DNA from: JBPOHE01 sp052035915
GTDB taxonomy: Bacteria; Pseudomonadota; Gammaproteobacteria; Chromatiales; Chromatiaceae
Direction of reading: 5' to 3'
NCBI GenBank assembly: GCA_052035915.1
Contig: JBPOHE010000001.1
Span: forward strand, 1 to 64,000
Length of the DNA: 64,000 nt
Shown: in pieces, positions 13,168-22,285 of the stretch
Layout: each line of letters starts with the position of its first letter
Position numbering within the stretch: the stretch's first letter is position 1
Position numbers and translations under genes: made by a program
The notes under the pieces: generated by a model
The model's input: only the letters and a program-made list of their open reading frames with translations
The model's database searches: none
What the model was told of the DNA's origin: nothing

Positions 13168-15072
13168 TTAGTCGATTGGTACGACGTTTTTGAGCTGGAA
13201 GTTCATCGTCGGACCGCCAGGAATATACACCAGATCCGCGCTATACACGGCACCGCCAACACTCAGTTGGGGGATATGAATGGTATAGGTGCTGGGATTA
13301 TAGGTCGCCCGCAACTCATAGAGACTGTACTCCGGCGAATCGCCGGTGGTCGGGCTGAGCGCCGTGCGACGCACCGTGAAGTTATATTCATCCGTGCTGA
13401 AGGGGTCGGCCAAGAGTCCACCAAGGATCTCCGGCTGCACTATGACCTCTTGGGTGACCGCCGGGATCACCGTGACCGGTACGGTGCAATAAATGCTCAA
13501 GGGCGACAACTGTTGTTCGGTCGCGCCGATCGGACAGACAACAGCCGTATCCGGAATGGACGTTGGCAGAACACGACAGTAGTACACCTGGGTCTGCCCA
13601 ACTGGCAAACCAAGCAGGGGGTTACAATTCGTCGCCCCCTGAGCGGTCAGGTCTGAGCCGATCGGACAAAGGATCTGGTCTGCGGTATTACAACCCGTAT
13701 CGGTAGCAAGAATGGTGTAGGTACAAGTAAGCGTGGTCGGATTGATGGCGCCCCGGCAGAAATCGGGTTTGACGATACAGACCCCACCAACATTGGTGGA
13801 ACCCTGGGGACAGACAGACTCTTCGCCGCCGACTCCGGCAAAGTTACAGGTATAGTCCGACTGATCCAAGGTGCCTTGACAGACTTTCGGTATCACTACG
13901 CAGGTCACATCACTACCTGCTGTGATCGTTTTGGCCCCGGCCGGACATTCCTTGCGCTCAGGCTCGATCACCACGGTCTCCTTGATCTCTTCCTGTACGA
14001 CACCACGGTTCAAGGCCCCGTCTTCACGCCTCCAGACCGGCGCCACGACAAAGTAATAGATACCAGCGTCATGGATACCGATATTGAGGGTCTGCTCCTG
14101 GGCGATCCACATGGAATCAATGACGCTATTGCCTAAGGCGCCGCGATCGAAGAGATATTCGATGGCGTTGATCGGGGGCTGACCGATGCTCGGATTGCCC
14201 TCGATACCGTTGTCCAGAACATTCTTGTCGACACCACCATCTATTACAAAGACCATCCAATTGGTGGAGCATTCCTCGCCACAGAAGTCGAAGGAGATGA
14301 TCTCGTCGCCATTGCTGGCAATGACATACCAGTCTTCATCGTTGGCCGAGCTGAGCTGTCCGACGATGCTGACTCCCGAGGCTAACAGATCGGCCCGGGA
14401 CCAATTGTTGTTATCCTCGGTCTCGGCGTCGTGGGGGGACAAGCCCGGGTTGGTCGGTGAATCCTGATCCGTTTCCGTGACCACGGCCGTGAGCAGGTAG
14501 TTCAGGCTGGAGAAACCACCAAATGGCTCCACCACGATGTAATAGGTCCCTGACTCGCCGACGGTGACGTCAAAACTGGCCTCCAAATCCCCTTCGGCAT
14601 TCTCGAAGGCGATGTCAACCACATTGGCCTGACCGACGATATTGCCCGCCCGGTCACGAACCGAGATCGTCCAAGCCGTGGATCTGATGCCGGCGATTTT
14701 GAAAATCACCGAGATCAAAGCATTATTGCTGGGGGTAGTGAGCCAGAACCAGTCCTTGTCGGTCGAGTTCTTGCTTTGCCCCTGGATGGTTTTGCCCGAA
14801 GCGATGGGATCGGCGCCAACGGCGTTCTCGTTCGGTTCGGTTTCTCCAAGATCCGGGACATTGATCAAGGTGCCCAGGGTGATATTGCATGACTGGGGAG
14901 CACTCAGACATTGGGCCTTGCCGGCTAGAACACCGTTCTGGTACCCCTGTTTGTAAGCCGCGTCAATCTGATCGGTGACGGCGGTGCCGGGATTCAGACC
15001 CGCCGTAGCCGAAGCCGCCCCAAGCATGATGGACAGGAAGGTCGTAAGGAGACGCCCATTGATTCGAGACAC
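13168..15072 (-). CDS. Exported protein with two PPC-like beta domains, function unknown
   Basis: The preferred start is the GTG at 15072, because GGAG lies 7 bp upstream and it yields a clean signal peptide (MSRINGRLLTTFLSIMLGAA, with cleavage likely after SATA). The frame is open further upstream (alternative start 15123). The 634-aa product has two domains with the DxDW(F/Y) signature of bacterial pre-peptidase C-terminal (PPC) folds, DKDWFWL near residue 105 and DEDWYVI near residue 245, each preceded by an acidic ETEPNEN/AETEDNN stretch. Residues about 370-540 are rich in spaced cysteines that may form disulfides. No enzyme domain is recognised. It is divergent from another exported-protein gene at 15355. 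Confidence 0.8.
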   Translation of the reverse strand: MSRINGRLLTTFLSIMLGAASATAGLNPGTAVTDQIDAAYKQGYQNGVLAGKAQCLSAPQSCNITLGTLINVPDLGETEPNENAVGADPIASGKTIQGQSKNSTDKDWFWLTTPSNNALISVIFKIAGIRSTAWTISVRDRAGNIVGQANVVDIAFENAEGDLEASFDVTVGESGTYYIVVEPFGGFSSLNYLLTAVVTETDQDSPTNPGLSPHDAETEDNNNWSRADLLASGVSIVGQLSSANDEDWYVIASNGDEIISFDFCGEECSTNWMVFVIDGGVDKNVLDNGIEGNPSIGQPPINAIEYLFDRGALGNSVIDSMWIAQEQTLNIGIHDAGIYYFVVAPVWRREDGALNRGVVQEEIKETVVIEPERKECPAGAKTITAGSDVTCVVIPKVCQGTLDQSDYTCNFAGVGGEESVCPQGSTNVGGVCIVKPDFCRGAINPTTLTCTYTILATDTGCNTADQILCPIGSDLTAQGATNCNPLLGLPVGQTQVYYCRVLPTSIPDTAVVCPIGATEQQLSPLSIYCTVPVTVIPAVTQEVIVQPEILGGLLADPFSTDEYNFTVRRTALSPTTGDSPEYSLYELRATYNPSTYTIHIPQLSVGGAVYSADLVYIPGGPTMNFQLKNVVPID

Positions 15073-15354
15073 GGCTTTACTCCAAATTTTTTGATCTATG
15101 ATCCGCATATATTTAATTAACACCCTTACCCTGAGCGCTCAAGCCAGCATGCGGATTATGGCTGAACCGGTCACATTTTCAACTCGTTGTGCCCTTATCT
15201 TGATTTTACTCAAAAGATTCTTCAGGCTTTGTGCCTATAGTGAGTGACTGATCGCTGTCCAATTTTCTGCCCCATCCTTATTCCGCGGGGAAGTGGCATC
15301 CGCCATGCCTGTTTGTAGCCCGGCCATTCGTCAGCGGGCCTATTGGAGAATACC

Positions 15355-16305
15355 GTGACCAAACCCATCCCTACCGCCTTGGTCGGAGGCATCCTGATAT
15401 TTCGGATGGCTTACGCCGCGGCTGTCTGTACCCAGGAGGTAGTCCTGGAAGAACCGGCGGCCAATCAAACCTATGCCGGCATCGCCAATCTGCGGGGCTG
15501 GGCTGTGGGCCCCAATCCCATTGACCGGGTGGAGATGTATATCGACGCTGCGCATGTCTTTGATGTCCCTTATGGCGCCACCAGACTGGACGTCGGCGCC
15601 GCGCGCCCCGATTGCCCGGGTTCCTCGGCCTCTGGATTTTCCATGGCGTTCAGTTACAGCAACCTCGTGCCAGGGGTTCACACTTTTACCGCCAGAGCCG
15701 TGGACCACACCGGCCTGAGCTTCGAGGATCCAGCCCAGATCTCGGTTATCCGCTTCGGTGACATCAAGTTCGTCACCGCGCAGGATTTGGTCAGCGTGGA
15801 TGGGGCGACCCTGGCGGGCAGCGGGGATTCGGTGTCGATCGGAGGACTCAAGGTCAAAGACAAGGAGTACGATGTCACCCTTACCTGGAACACCGCCAGT
15901 CAAAGTTTCGCTACCGTTCGCATCGTGGAGAAGGGCTCGGCTACCTTGGATCTCCGTGGTAACTTCGCCTACGAACGGACATCCTTCACCTGCCCGGGAA
16001 AATCCGAAAAAGGGACCCTTACCTCGAGTTTCAGTAACGGTGCCTTCACCTTCGGCCTCTCCACCTCAAGCCGTTTGAATACCAACTGCTCGTTCAGTGG
16101 CGCCTGGACCTATATCTCCTGCACCGCGGCCAGCTATGTCTCGGGGGCTCTCAGTGTAGCCGAGATGGCCACCATCCCGGCCAAGTGTACCGACCCTATC
16201 TATAGCCTGTTTTTCAGTAACGTCACCATTCTCGATAGTGACGAATTTATCGGCGGCGGCAATTATTCCGGTGCTCCGGGAGGGGTGGAAGTCAAGCGGC
16301 AATAG
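15355..16305 (+). CDS. Exported protein with an N-terminal Ig-like domain, function unknown
   Basis: The GTG at 15355 has GGAG 6 bp upstream and gives a signal peptide (MTKPIPTALVGGILIFRMAY, then AAA); a TTG at 15343 is also in frame. The 316-aa product has an Ig-like beta segment early on (VVLEEPAANQTYAGIANLRG to about residue 120), with paired cysteines, then Ser/Thr-rich sequence without a family I know. It is 282 bp from the divergent exported-protein gene and ends 68 bp from the convergent mutT-thiE gene. Function cannot be assigned. Confidence 0.72.
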   Translation: MTKPIPTALVGGILIFRMAYAAAVCTQEVVLEEPAANQTYAGIANLRGWAVGPNPIDRVEMYIDAAHVFDVPYGATRLDVGAARPDCPGSSASGFSMAFSYSNLVPGVHTFTARAVDHTGLSFEDPAQISVIRFGDIKFVTAQDLVSVDGATLAGSGDSVSIGGLKVKDKEYDVTLTWNTASQSFATVRIVEKGSATLDLRGNFAYERTSFTCPGKSEKGTLTSSFSNGAFTFGLSTSSRLNTNCSFSGAWTYISCTAASYVSGALSVAEMATIPAKCTDPIYSLFFSNVTILDSDEFIGGGNYSGAPGGVEVKRQ

Positions 16306-16373
16306 GTCGCCCAGTGTAGGTTAGGGCACTGGGAGCCACTTCGGGTGGAGTGACTGGGTGAATATCGCCGAAA

Positions 16374-17327
16374 TCAAGGATCTCGCGGCCAGAAAGCACT
16401 GATCCCAGCAATCCCCTGTGCCCCATAAGCCAGGGCTATATTAAGGTCACCCGCTTCCATGCCGCCCAAGGCATAGACTGGAAGAGGCATCGGCTCGATA
16501 AGATTCGCGAAGCCTTCCCAGCCTAGAGGATGGAGATCGGGATGGCTGAGACTGGTTTTGACCGGGGATAAAACGGCGAAATCCACCCCCAAAGCCGCGG
16601 CATGATCAAGCTCCTCTCTTCCATGGCAGGAGGCGCCCAGCAAATATTCTTCATCCAAGGGGCGAGTCAGGTATCGTTGCAATTCAGCACTCGGAAGATG
16701 TACCCCATCGGCACCCAGTTCGATGGCTTGGATGGGCGCGGCATTCAATAAGACTCTGGCACCAAATTCATGAACGCAAGCGATCACCTCTCGTGCCAGG
16801 GATTGATAAACGAGTCTCGACAAACCCTTGGCGCGGAATTGGACGAGCTTGATGCCGCTCGCCAGGCGGCGCTCCAAGCGTTCGAGAAATTCCCTTGGAC
16901 GGCTGGGATCTTCGCCTGTGATGAGATACTGCCTGGGTAGTCTCAAAGCGGTCAGGATAGGCCGATCCGCGGCCGGCAACTGGAGCCCCTTGAGTGACTC
17001 CTGATGCAGCCACATAAGGGGTTGACCTTCGCCGGAGACCAGCCGCCCGGTCCAGCGTAACACCCGATGGACATCCAACAGCACCTCTATATCACCATAG
17101 CTGTGGTGGACCCGGATCAAAGGCTCCACCTCTACCAGGGTGATACCGAGTTCCTCCTTGAGTTCTCTCGCCAAGGCCCGAAAGATACTTTCCCCCGGCT
17201 CGACCTTGCCTCCCGGAAACTCCCAGAGTCCCCCTTGGTGAACATGGGCGGGCCGCTGAGTGACGAGTATCCGCCCCCGATCATCCTCGAGAATGCCGAC
17301 GGCGACATGCAGCGGGCGCTGAGGCAT
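16374..17327 (-). CDS. Nudix hydrolase (MutT-like) fused to a ThiE-like domain
   Basis: A fusion of 317 aa. The N-terminal half is a MutT-type 8-oxo-dGTP diphosphatase domain with a full Nudix box: G40, E46, R54, E55, E58, E59, G61 (GX5EX7REUXEEXGU). From about residue 131 a TIM-barrel segment resembles thiamine phosphate synthase/TenI (YLITGEDPSRP, VQFRAKGLS, GADGVHLPS, PVYALGGM). Such fusions are frequent next to argJ in gammaproteobacteria. Whether the ThiE-like half makes thiamine phosphate is uncertain. It follows argJ by 9 bp, in the secA-argJ-mutT order. Confidence 0.9.
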   Translation of the reverse strand: MPQRPLHVAVGILEDDRGRILVTQRPAHVHQGGLWEFPGGKVEPGESIFRALARELKEELGITLVEVEPLIRVHHSYGDIEVLLDVHRVLRWTGRLVSGEGQPLMWLHQESLKGLQLPAADRPILTALRLPRQYLITGEDPSRPREFLERLERRLASGIKLVQFRAKGLSRLVYQSLAREVIACVHEFGARVLLNAAPIQAIELGADGVHLPSAELQRYLTRPLDEEYLLGASCHGREELDHAAALGVDFAVLSPVKTSLSHPDLHPLGWEGFANLIEPMPLPVYALGGMEAGDLNIALAYGAQGIAGISAFWPRDP

Positions 17328-17336
17328 AGCCCGGAC

Positions 17337-18545
17337 TCAGGTACGATATTCCGCATTGATGCGCACATAGTCATAGGAGAGATCGCAGGTGAGCACGGAA
17401 GACTCGACCTCGCCCCGTCCCAGATGTACGCGGATACTGATCTCATTTCCCTCCATGGCCTGCTGGCCGGCGCTTTCGCTGTAACCCGGGTCCCGGGCCC
17501 CTTGGTGTACGATACGCACCCCGCCGAGCCAGATCTGGACCCGACCGATTTCCAAGTGCTCAACGCCGGCCCGTCCCACCGCCGCCAATATCCGACCCCA
17601 GTTTGGATCGGCAGCGAATAAGGCGGTCTTGACCAAAGGCGACTGGGCGATGGCATAGGCCACCAAGCGCGCTTCTTGGCGATCCCTGGCGCCGCTCACC
17701 TGGACCTGCACCAACTTGGTCGCCCCTTCGGCATCCCGAATGATGGCCCGGGCCAGATCGCTACAGATCTCCCCAAGCGCCCGGGAGAATTGTTCAAACA
17801 CATCACCCCGGTTGGTTTCGATCCGGGGGGCCGAGGCCCGTCCGGTGGCCATCAACACACAGGCATCGTTGGTCGAGGTGTCGCCATCCACGGTGATGGC
17901 ATTGAAGCTTTCATCGACTGCCAGGCGCAACGAATACTCGAGCACGGCCTTATTCACGGCCGCGTCCGTGGCGATGAAGGCCAACATGGTCGCCATATCG
18001 GGCCGGATCATCCCCGCCCCCTTGGCTATCCCGGTGAAGGTGATCGGATGGCCCCCGATATCCACGCGCCTGGAAACCAGTTTGGGCACTTTGTCCGTTG
18101 TCATGATCGCGGCCGCGGCTTTACCCCAAGCGGTATCGCTGAGCGCCGCCAGCGCCGCGGGCAAAGCCCGGCGTATCTTTTCGACGGCTAAAGGCTCGCC
18201 GATCACCCCGGTGGAAAAAGGCAGAACTTCCGCAGCTTGACAGCCGGTCAGGTCGGCGAGGGTTTGGCAACAGGCCAGGGCATCCTGCAAACCCGTATCA
18301 CCGGTGCCGGCATTGGCATTCCCCGAATTGATGAGGAGGTATCGAGGCGCCTGCCGTCCGAGATGCTCTCGGGCCAGAATCACCGGGGCGGCACAAAAGG
18401 CGTTCCGGGTGAAGACCGCGGCGCTGGAACTGCCCGGGGCCAATTCCACAATCAGGAGGTCCTCTCGATCCCGATACTTGATCCCGGCACCCGCCGTGCC
18501 CACTCGGACCCCCGCCACAGGAAAAAAGGCCGTTTGGCTGGCCAT
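17337..18545 (-). CDS. argJ: Bifunctional ornithine acetyltransferase / N-acetylglutamate synthase
   Basis: ArgJ moves the acetyl group from N-acetylornithine to glutamate, closing the cyclic arginine pathway. The 402-aa protein has the self-cleavage site KGAGMIRPDMATMLAFIATD; the new N-terminal nucleophile of the beta chain would be T186. LLINSGNANAGTG and FNAITVDGDTSTND are typical of the family. The C terminus ends YVRINAEYRT, as expected. It starts 14 bp after the secA stop, so the two share a transcript. Confidence 0.96.
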   Translation of the reverse strand: MASQTAFFPVAGVRVGTAGAGIKYRDREDLLIVELAPGSSSAAVFTRNAFCAAPVILAREHLGRQAPRYLLINSGNANAGTGDTGLQDALACCQTLADLTGCQAAEVLPFSTGVIGEPLAVEKIRRALPAALAALSDTAWGKAAAAIMTTDKVPKLVSRRVDIGGHPITFTGIAKGAGMIRPDMATMLAFIATDAAVNKAVLEYSLRLAVDESFNAITVDGDTSTNDACVLMATGRASAPRIETNRGDVFEQFSRALGEICSDLARAIIRDAEGATKLVQVQVSGARDRQEARLVAYAIAQSPLVKTALFAADPNWGRILAAVGRAGVEHLEIGRVQIWLGGVRIVHQGARDPGYSESAGQQAMEGNEISIRVHLGRGEVESSVLTCDLSYDYVRINAEYRT

Positions 18546-18559
18546 GACTTATAGCTCCA

Positions 18560-21397
18560 TCATTCGAGACGACCATGGCACTGCTTGTACTTTTTCCCTG
18601 AACCACAAGGGCAGGGCTCATTACGCCCGATTTTGCGGCCAGCGCGGACATAGGGACGCTGGGCTTCAGCGGCTTCCTCGGCCTCGTCGCCTTGTTCCAG
18701 CTTGGTTTCCTCGCCCTCTTCCTCCGCGAATCCCTTGAATTCTTCGTGCCTGAATTCGAAATCGCCGGATTGCTCGCGGCGCTGGGCCTCCATGGCCGAC
18801 ACTTCCGCCTCGGTACGCACGACAACCTTGGACAGAACGCCGATAACATCGTGTTTAATCTCTTCGAGCATGCGGGAGAACATCTCGAAGGCTTCGCGCT
18901 TATATTCCTGCTTGGGGTTTTTCTGGGCATAACCACGCAGATGGATGCCCTGGCGGAGATAATCCATGGCCGCCAAGTGTTCCTTCCAATGACTATCGAG
19001 GGTCTGTAGCAAGACCCCCTTTTCGAAATTCCGTAACACCTCGCTACCAACCAGGCGTTCCTTCTGCGCGTAATCTTCCTCGATCTGGCGCAGGATACGC
19101 TCCCGCAGGGGTTCCTCGTGGAGATCCGGGTCATCATCCAACCAGGATCGAATCGGCCAATGACCAGAGAACTCCCGCTCCAAGGCTTCCGACAGCCCGG
19201 GGATATCCCATTGCTCTTCAAGGCTCTGGGGCGGAATGAAGGTATTGATGACCCCCATGACCACATCCCGGCGCATGACGGTGATGGTGTCGGTGATATT
19301 CTCCGCATCCATGAGGTCGTTGCGCTGCTGATAGACTACCTTCCGCTGATCATTGGCGACGTCATCGTATTCGAGCAACTGCTTGCGGATATCGAAATTA
19401 CGCCCTTCCACCTTACGTTGGGCGTTCTCGATCGCCTTGGTCACCCAGGGATGCTCGATCGCCTCGCCTTCCTGCATCCCGAGCTTCTGCATCATCCCGG
19501 CCACCCGATCCGAGGCGAAAATACGCATCAGATTGTCTTCCAGCGACAGATAAAAACGGCTGGAGCCGGGGTCTCCCTGGCGACCCGAGCGTCCCCGGAG
19601 CTGATTGTCGATACGCCGCGATTCGTGCCGTTCGCTGCCTATGACATGCAAGCCGCCGGCGGCGACGACCTGTTCATGACGAAGCCGCCATCCATCCCGG
19701 ATCTGGGTAATGGCGTTCGGCTCCGCCTGCGGGCCGAGGGCCAGAATTTCCGGATCCGGGTTACCACCCAACACGATATCCGTACCTCGCCCGGCCATAT
19801 TGGTGGCGATGGTGACCGCCCCCGCCCGTCCCGCCTGAGCGACGATATGGGCCTCGCGCTCGTGGTTTTTCGCATTCAACACCTCATGAGGAATACCCTC
19901 CTTGTTTAAGAGTTCGGAGAGCATCTCCGAGGTATCGATCGACGCCGTCCCTACCAGCACCGGTTGGCCACGGGCGATACAGTCCCTGATATCCGTAATG
20001 ACGGAGGTGAATTTTTCCTTGGCCGTCAGATACACCAAATCCCCATGGTCCTGGCGAATCATGGGTTTGTGGGTGGGGATGACGATCACCTCAAGACCGT
20101 AGATGTGCTGAAATTCATAGGCCTCGGTATCGGCGGTACCGGTCATTCCCGAGAGTTTTTCATAGAGACGGAAATAGTTCTGAAAGGTAATGGAGGCCAG
20201 GGTCTGGTTCTCGTTCTGGATAGCCACCTTTTCCTTGGCCTCGACCGCCTGATGCAGCCCTTCCGACCAGCGCCGTCCGGGCATGATGCGTCCGGTGAAC
20301 TCGTCGACGATGACCACCTGGTTGTCACGGACGATGTAATCCACATTCCGCTGAAACAGCACATGGGCCCGCAGGGCGGCATTGACATGATGCATGAGGA
20401 GGATGTTGGCGGTGTCGTAGAGGCTTTCCCCCTCCGTCAAGAGTTTGCTTTCCATCAGCATCTCTTCCACATGCTGATGTCCCTCCTCGCTCAGAAATAC
20501 CTGACGCGCCTTCTCATCCACCGAATAATCACCCGGGCCGAATTCTTCCTTCCCCTCGGCGCCGATAAAGGAAGCTTGGCGGGTCAGCCTGGGAATGATC
20601 AGGTTGATCCGCTGGTAGAGTTCCGAGTTGTCATCGGTAGGACCGGAGATGATCAGGGGCGTCCGCGCCTCATCGATCAGAATCGAGTCCACTTCGTCGA
20701 CGATGGCGAAATGCCGACTCCGCTGAACCCGGTGCTCGGGACTGAAGGCCATGTTGTCCCGCAGGTAGTCGAAGCCAAACTCGTTGTTGGTGCCGTAGGT
20801 GATATCGCAGGCATAGGCCTCGCGACGGGTACAGGGGTGAAGGTGGCGATAGCCGCCGGTGGATTCGTCGTGACCGGGGTCATAGACATAGGAGCCGGCA
20901 TCCGGCCCCATCCCGCCCGAGGAATTGATGACCCCCACACTCAGGCCGAGAAAACGATACACGGGTCCCATCCAGGTGGCGTCGCGTCGGGCGAGATAGT
21001 CGTTGACGGTGACGATATGCACACCTTTCCCTGGCAGGGCATTCAAGTAGGCCGCCAAGGTAGCCACCAGGGTTTTTCCTTCGCCGGTGCGCATTTCGGC
21101 GATTTTCCCCTGGTTCAACACCATGCCCCCAACCAGTTGCACATCGAAATGACGCATGCCGAGTGTCCGCTTCGCCACTTCACGGACGGTGGCGAAGGCC
21201 TCCGGCAACAGGGTCTCGAGTTCCTTTCCAGCCTGCAACCGATCGCGCAATACCTGAGTCTGGTCCTGGAGTTGGGCATCGCCGCGGGCCTGAAACGAAG
21301 CCTCCAACTCGTTGATCTTCGCCACCTCTTTCATAAGGCGCTTCACGACCCGCTCATTCCGGCTGCCGAAAATTTTACTGAAGATATTGCTCATCAT
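18560..21397 (-). CDS. secA: Preprotein translocase ATPase SecA
   Basis: Motor ATPase that drives unfolded preproteins through SecYEG. The 945-aa protein shows Walker A MRTGEGKTLVATL, the DEAD-like IVDEVDSILIDEARTPLIIS, and motif VI-type RGRSGRQGDPGSSRFYLSLED. The C-terminal zinc/SecB-binding tail is PCPCGSGKKYKQCHGRLE. It is longer than E. coli SecA (901 aa), partly because of an extra ~30-residue loop between GLSVGVINSS and REAYACDITYGTNNEFGFDY; similar loops exist in some relatives as far as I recall. First gene of the secA-argJ-mutT/thiE run. Confidence 0.97.
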   Translation of the reverse strand: MMSNIFSKIFGSRNERVVKRLMKEVAKINELEASFQARGDAQLQDQTQVLRDRLQAGKELETLLPEAFATVREVAKRTLGMRHFDVQLVGGMVLNQGKIAEMRTGEGKTLVATLAAYLNALPGKGVHIVTVNDYLARRDATWMGPVYRFLGLSVGVINSSGGMGPDAGSYVYDPGHDESTGGYRHLHPCTRREAYACDITYGTNNEFGFDYLRDNMAFSPEHRVQRSRHFAIVDEVDSILIDEARTPLIISGPTDDNSELYQRINLIIPRLTRQASFIGAEGKEEFGPGDYSVDEKARQVFLSEEGHQHVEEMLMESKLLTEGESLYDTANILLMHHVNAALRAHVLFQRNVDYIVRDNQVVIVDEFTGRIMPGRRWSEGLHQAVEAKEKVAIQNENQTLASITFQNYFRLYEKLSGMTGTADTEAYEFQHIYGLEVIVIPTHKPMIRQDHGDLVYLTAKEKFTSVITDIRDCIARGQPVLVGTASIDTSEMLSELLNKEGIPHEVLNAKNHEREAHIVAQAGRAGAVTIATNMAGRGTDIVLGGNPDPEILALGPQAEPNAITQIRDGWRLRHEQVVAAGGLHVIGSERHESRRIDNQLRGRSGRQGDPGSSRFYLSLEDNLMRIFASDRVAGMMQKLGMQEGEAIEHPWVTKAIENAQRKVEGRNFDIRKQLLEYDDVANDQRKVVYQQRNDLMDAENITDTITVMRRDVVMGVINTFIPPQSLEEQWDIPGLSEALEREFSGHWPIRSWLDDDPDLHEEPLRERILRQIEEDYAQKERLVGSEVLRNFEKGVLLQTLDSHWKEHLAAMDYLRQGIHLRGYAQKNPKQEYKREAFEMFSRMLEEIKHDVIGVLSKVVVRTEAEVSAMEAQRREQSGDFEFRHEEFKGFAEEEGEETKLEQGDEAEEAAEAQRPYVRAGRKIGRNEPCPCGSGKKYKQCHGRLE

Positions 21398-22062
21398 GAG
21401 GAAAGGCGCTCTATGCCGAAAAATTTTTAATTATATCCAAATCCCCTCAGAATGCCTGATCCCGCTTTTGTCCGATTTGGCCGTCCCAGAGCCATCCTGA
21501 TCTTGGCCCGGCGTTGAACCGGTTGGAAGGCGTTGCGCCTGCCGCTGAAGCTGTGGTACCAGCCGTCGAACCGGAGGGAATGGCCTACATCGCCGAACCC
21601 CGAGATGTGTTCAGAGAGGACAAGCGGTTGAGCGCAAGAGACAGCGATCCGTCACGGCTGGCTCCTCCGTCTGTCGATGCCTCCGGGCCTGGGCGCTTTG
21701 ACCCCGTCTATTGTTCTTTAATTTAGAACAATGGCTCAATTATACGCCATTCAGTTCTCTAAAAAAGAACAAAAACGGTCATTTTCGGTCAATGCCCGGA
21801 ACAACCGAGCGCCAATACCATCCCCTCGCTACGGCGCCGGGTGAGAGGGCGGGCTGGAACCCAGGCATGACCTCTAACCAAGTCGACCCCAGACTCTTGC
21901 GATCAGCGATGCCGAGGCGGATCAAGGAAGCCGGGGGTCACACTTTTTCGATCTTTCCAGCCAAGCTCGCCGCCTGCGACTTGATACAGCTCTCTCTCGG
22001 GCGCCGCCGACGCCTTGCAGGATCGGCAATGGATGATGGCCCGGGTTGGCAGTGGCTCTGGC
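21398..22062. other. Intergenic region between divergent secA and lepA
   Basis: An 888-bp gap in total, between secA (minus) and lepA (plus). I see no credible gene; the only structured part is twin-palindrome element copy 3 at 21681-21802. The stretch near 21400-21460 is AT-rich and probably carries the secA promoter. Confidence 0.5.
21681..21802. repeat. Twin-palindrome intergenic element, copy 3
   Basis: Bounded by CTCCGGGCCTGG and AATGCCCGGAAC. The palindromes are TTGTTCT-N7-AGAACAA starting at 21711 and a slightly decayed CAGTTCT-N7-AGAACAA starting at 21752, 41 bp apart. The right arm continues into the family's conserved AAAACGGTCATTTTCGGTC stretch. It lies in the gap between secA and lepA. 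Confidence 0.8.
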
Positions 22063-22092
22063 TTACTTGAATCAGGGGTGATTTGCTACAAT
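22063..22092 (+). promoter_or_regulatory. Possible sigma-70 promoter of the lepA operon
   Basis: TTACTT (22063-22068) and TACAAT (22087-22092) are separated by 18 bp, acceptable for sigma-70. The message would have a leader of about 190 bases before lepA. The -35 box is weak; the -10 box is good. Confidence 0.45.
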
Positions 22093-22285
22093 CGCGGCGG
22101 CGTCGTGGCAATACCTCGTCGCCAATCCCAAATGTCTTGAGAATCATAGCCTTCTCAGTACGTAAAGAACTTTTTGTTCGGCATCCCTCAGTTTTTTGGG
22201 CGATCAGGCACTTGGCCCCCAGCGCATAAAGGGCATTACAGGGTGCCCAGGTTTCAGGGGGAGGGACCGCTAAGGCCCGGAAGCG

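Noticed and set aside
18560..21397. The extra loop of SecA as an unusual insertion or intein
   Set aside because: It is only about 30 residues, has no intein motifs, and similar loops are, as I recall, present in other gammaproteobacterial SecA proteins.
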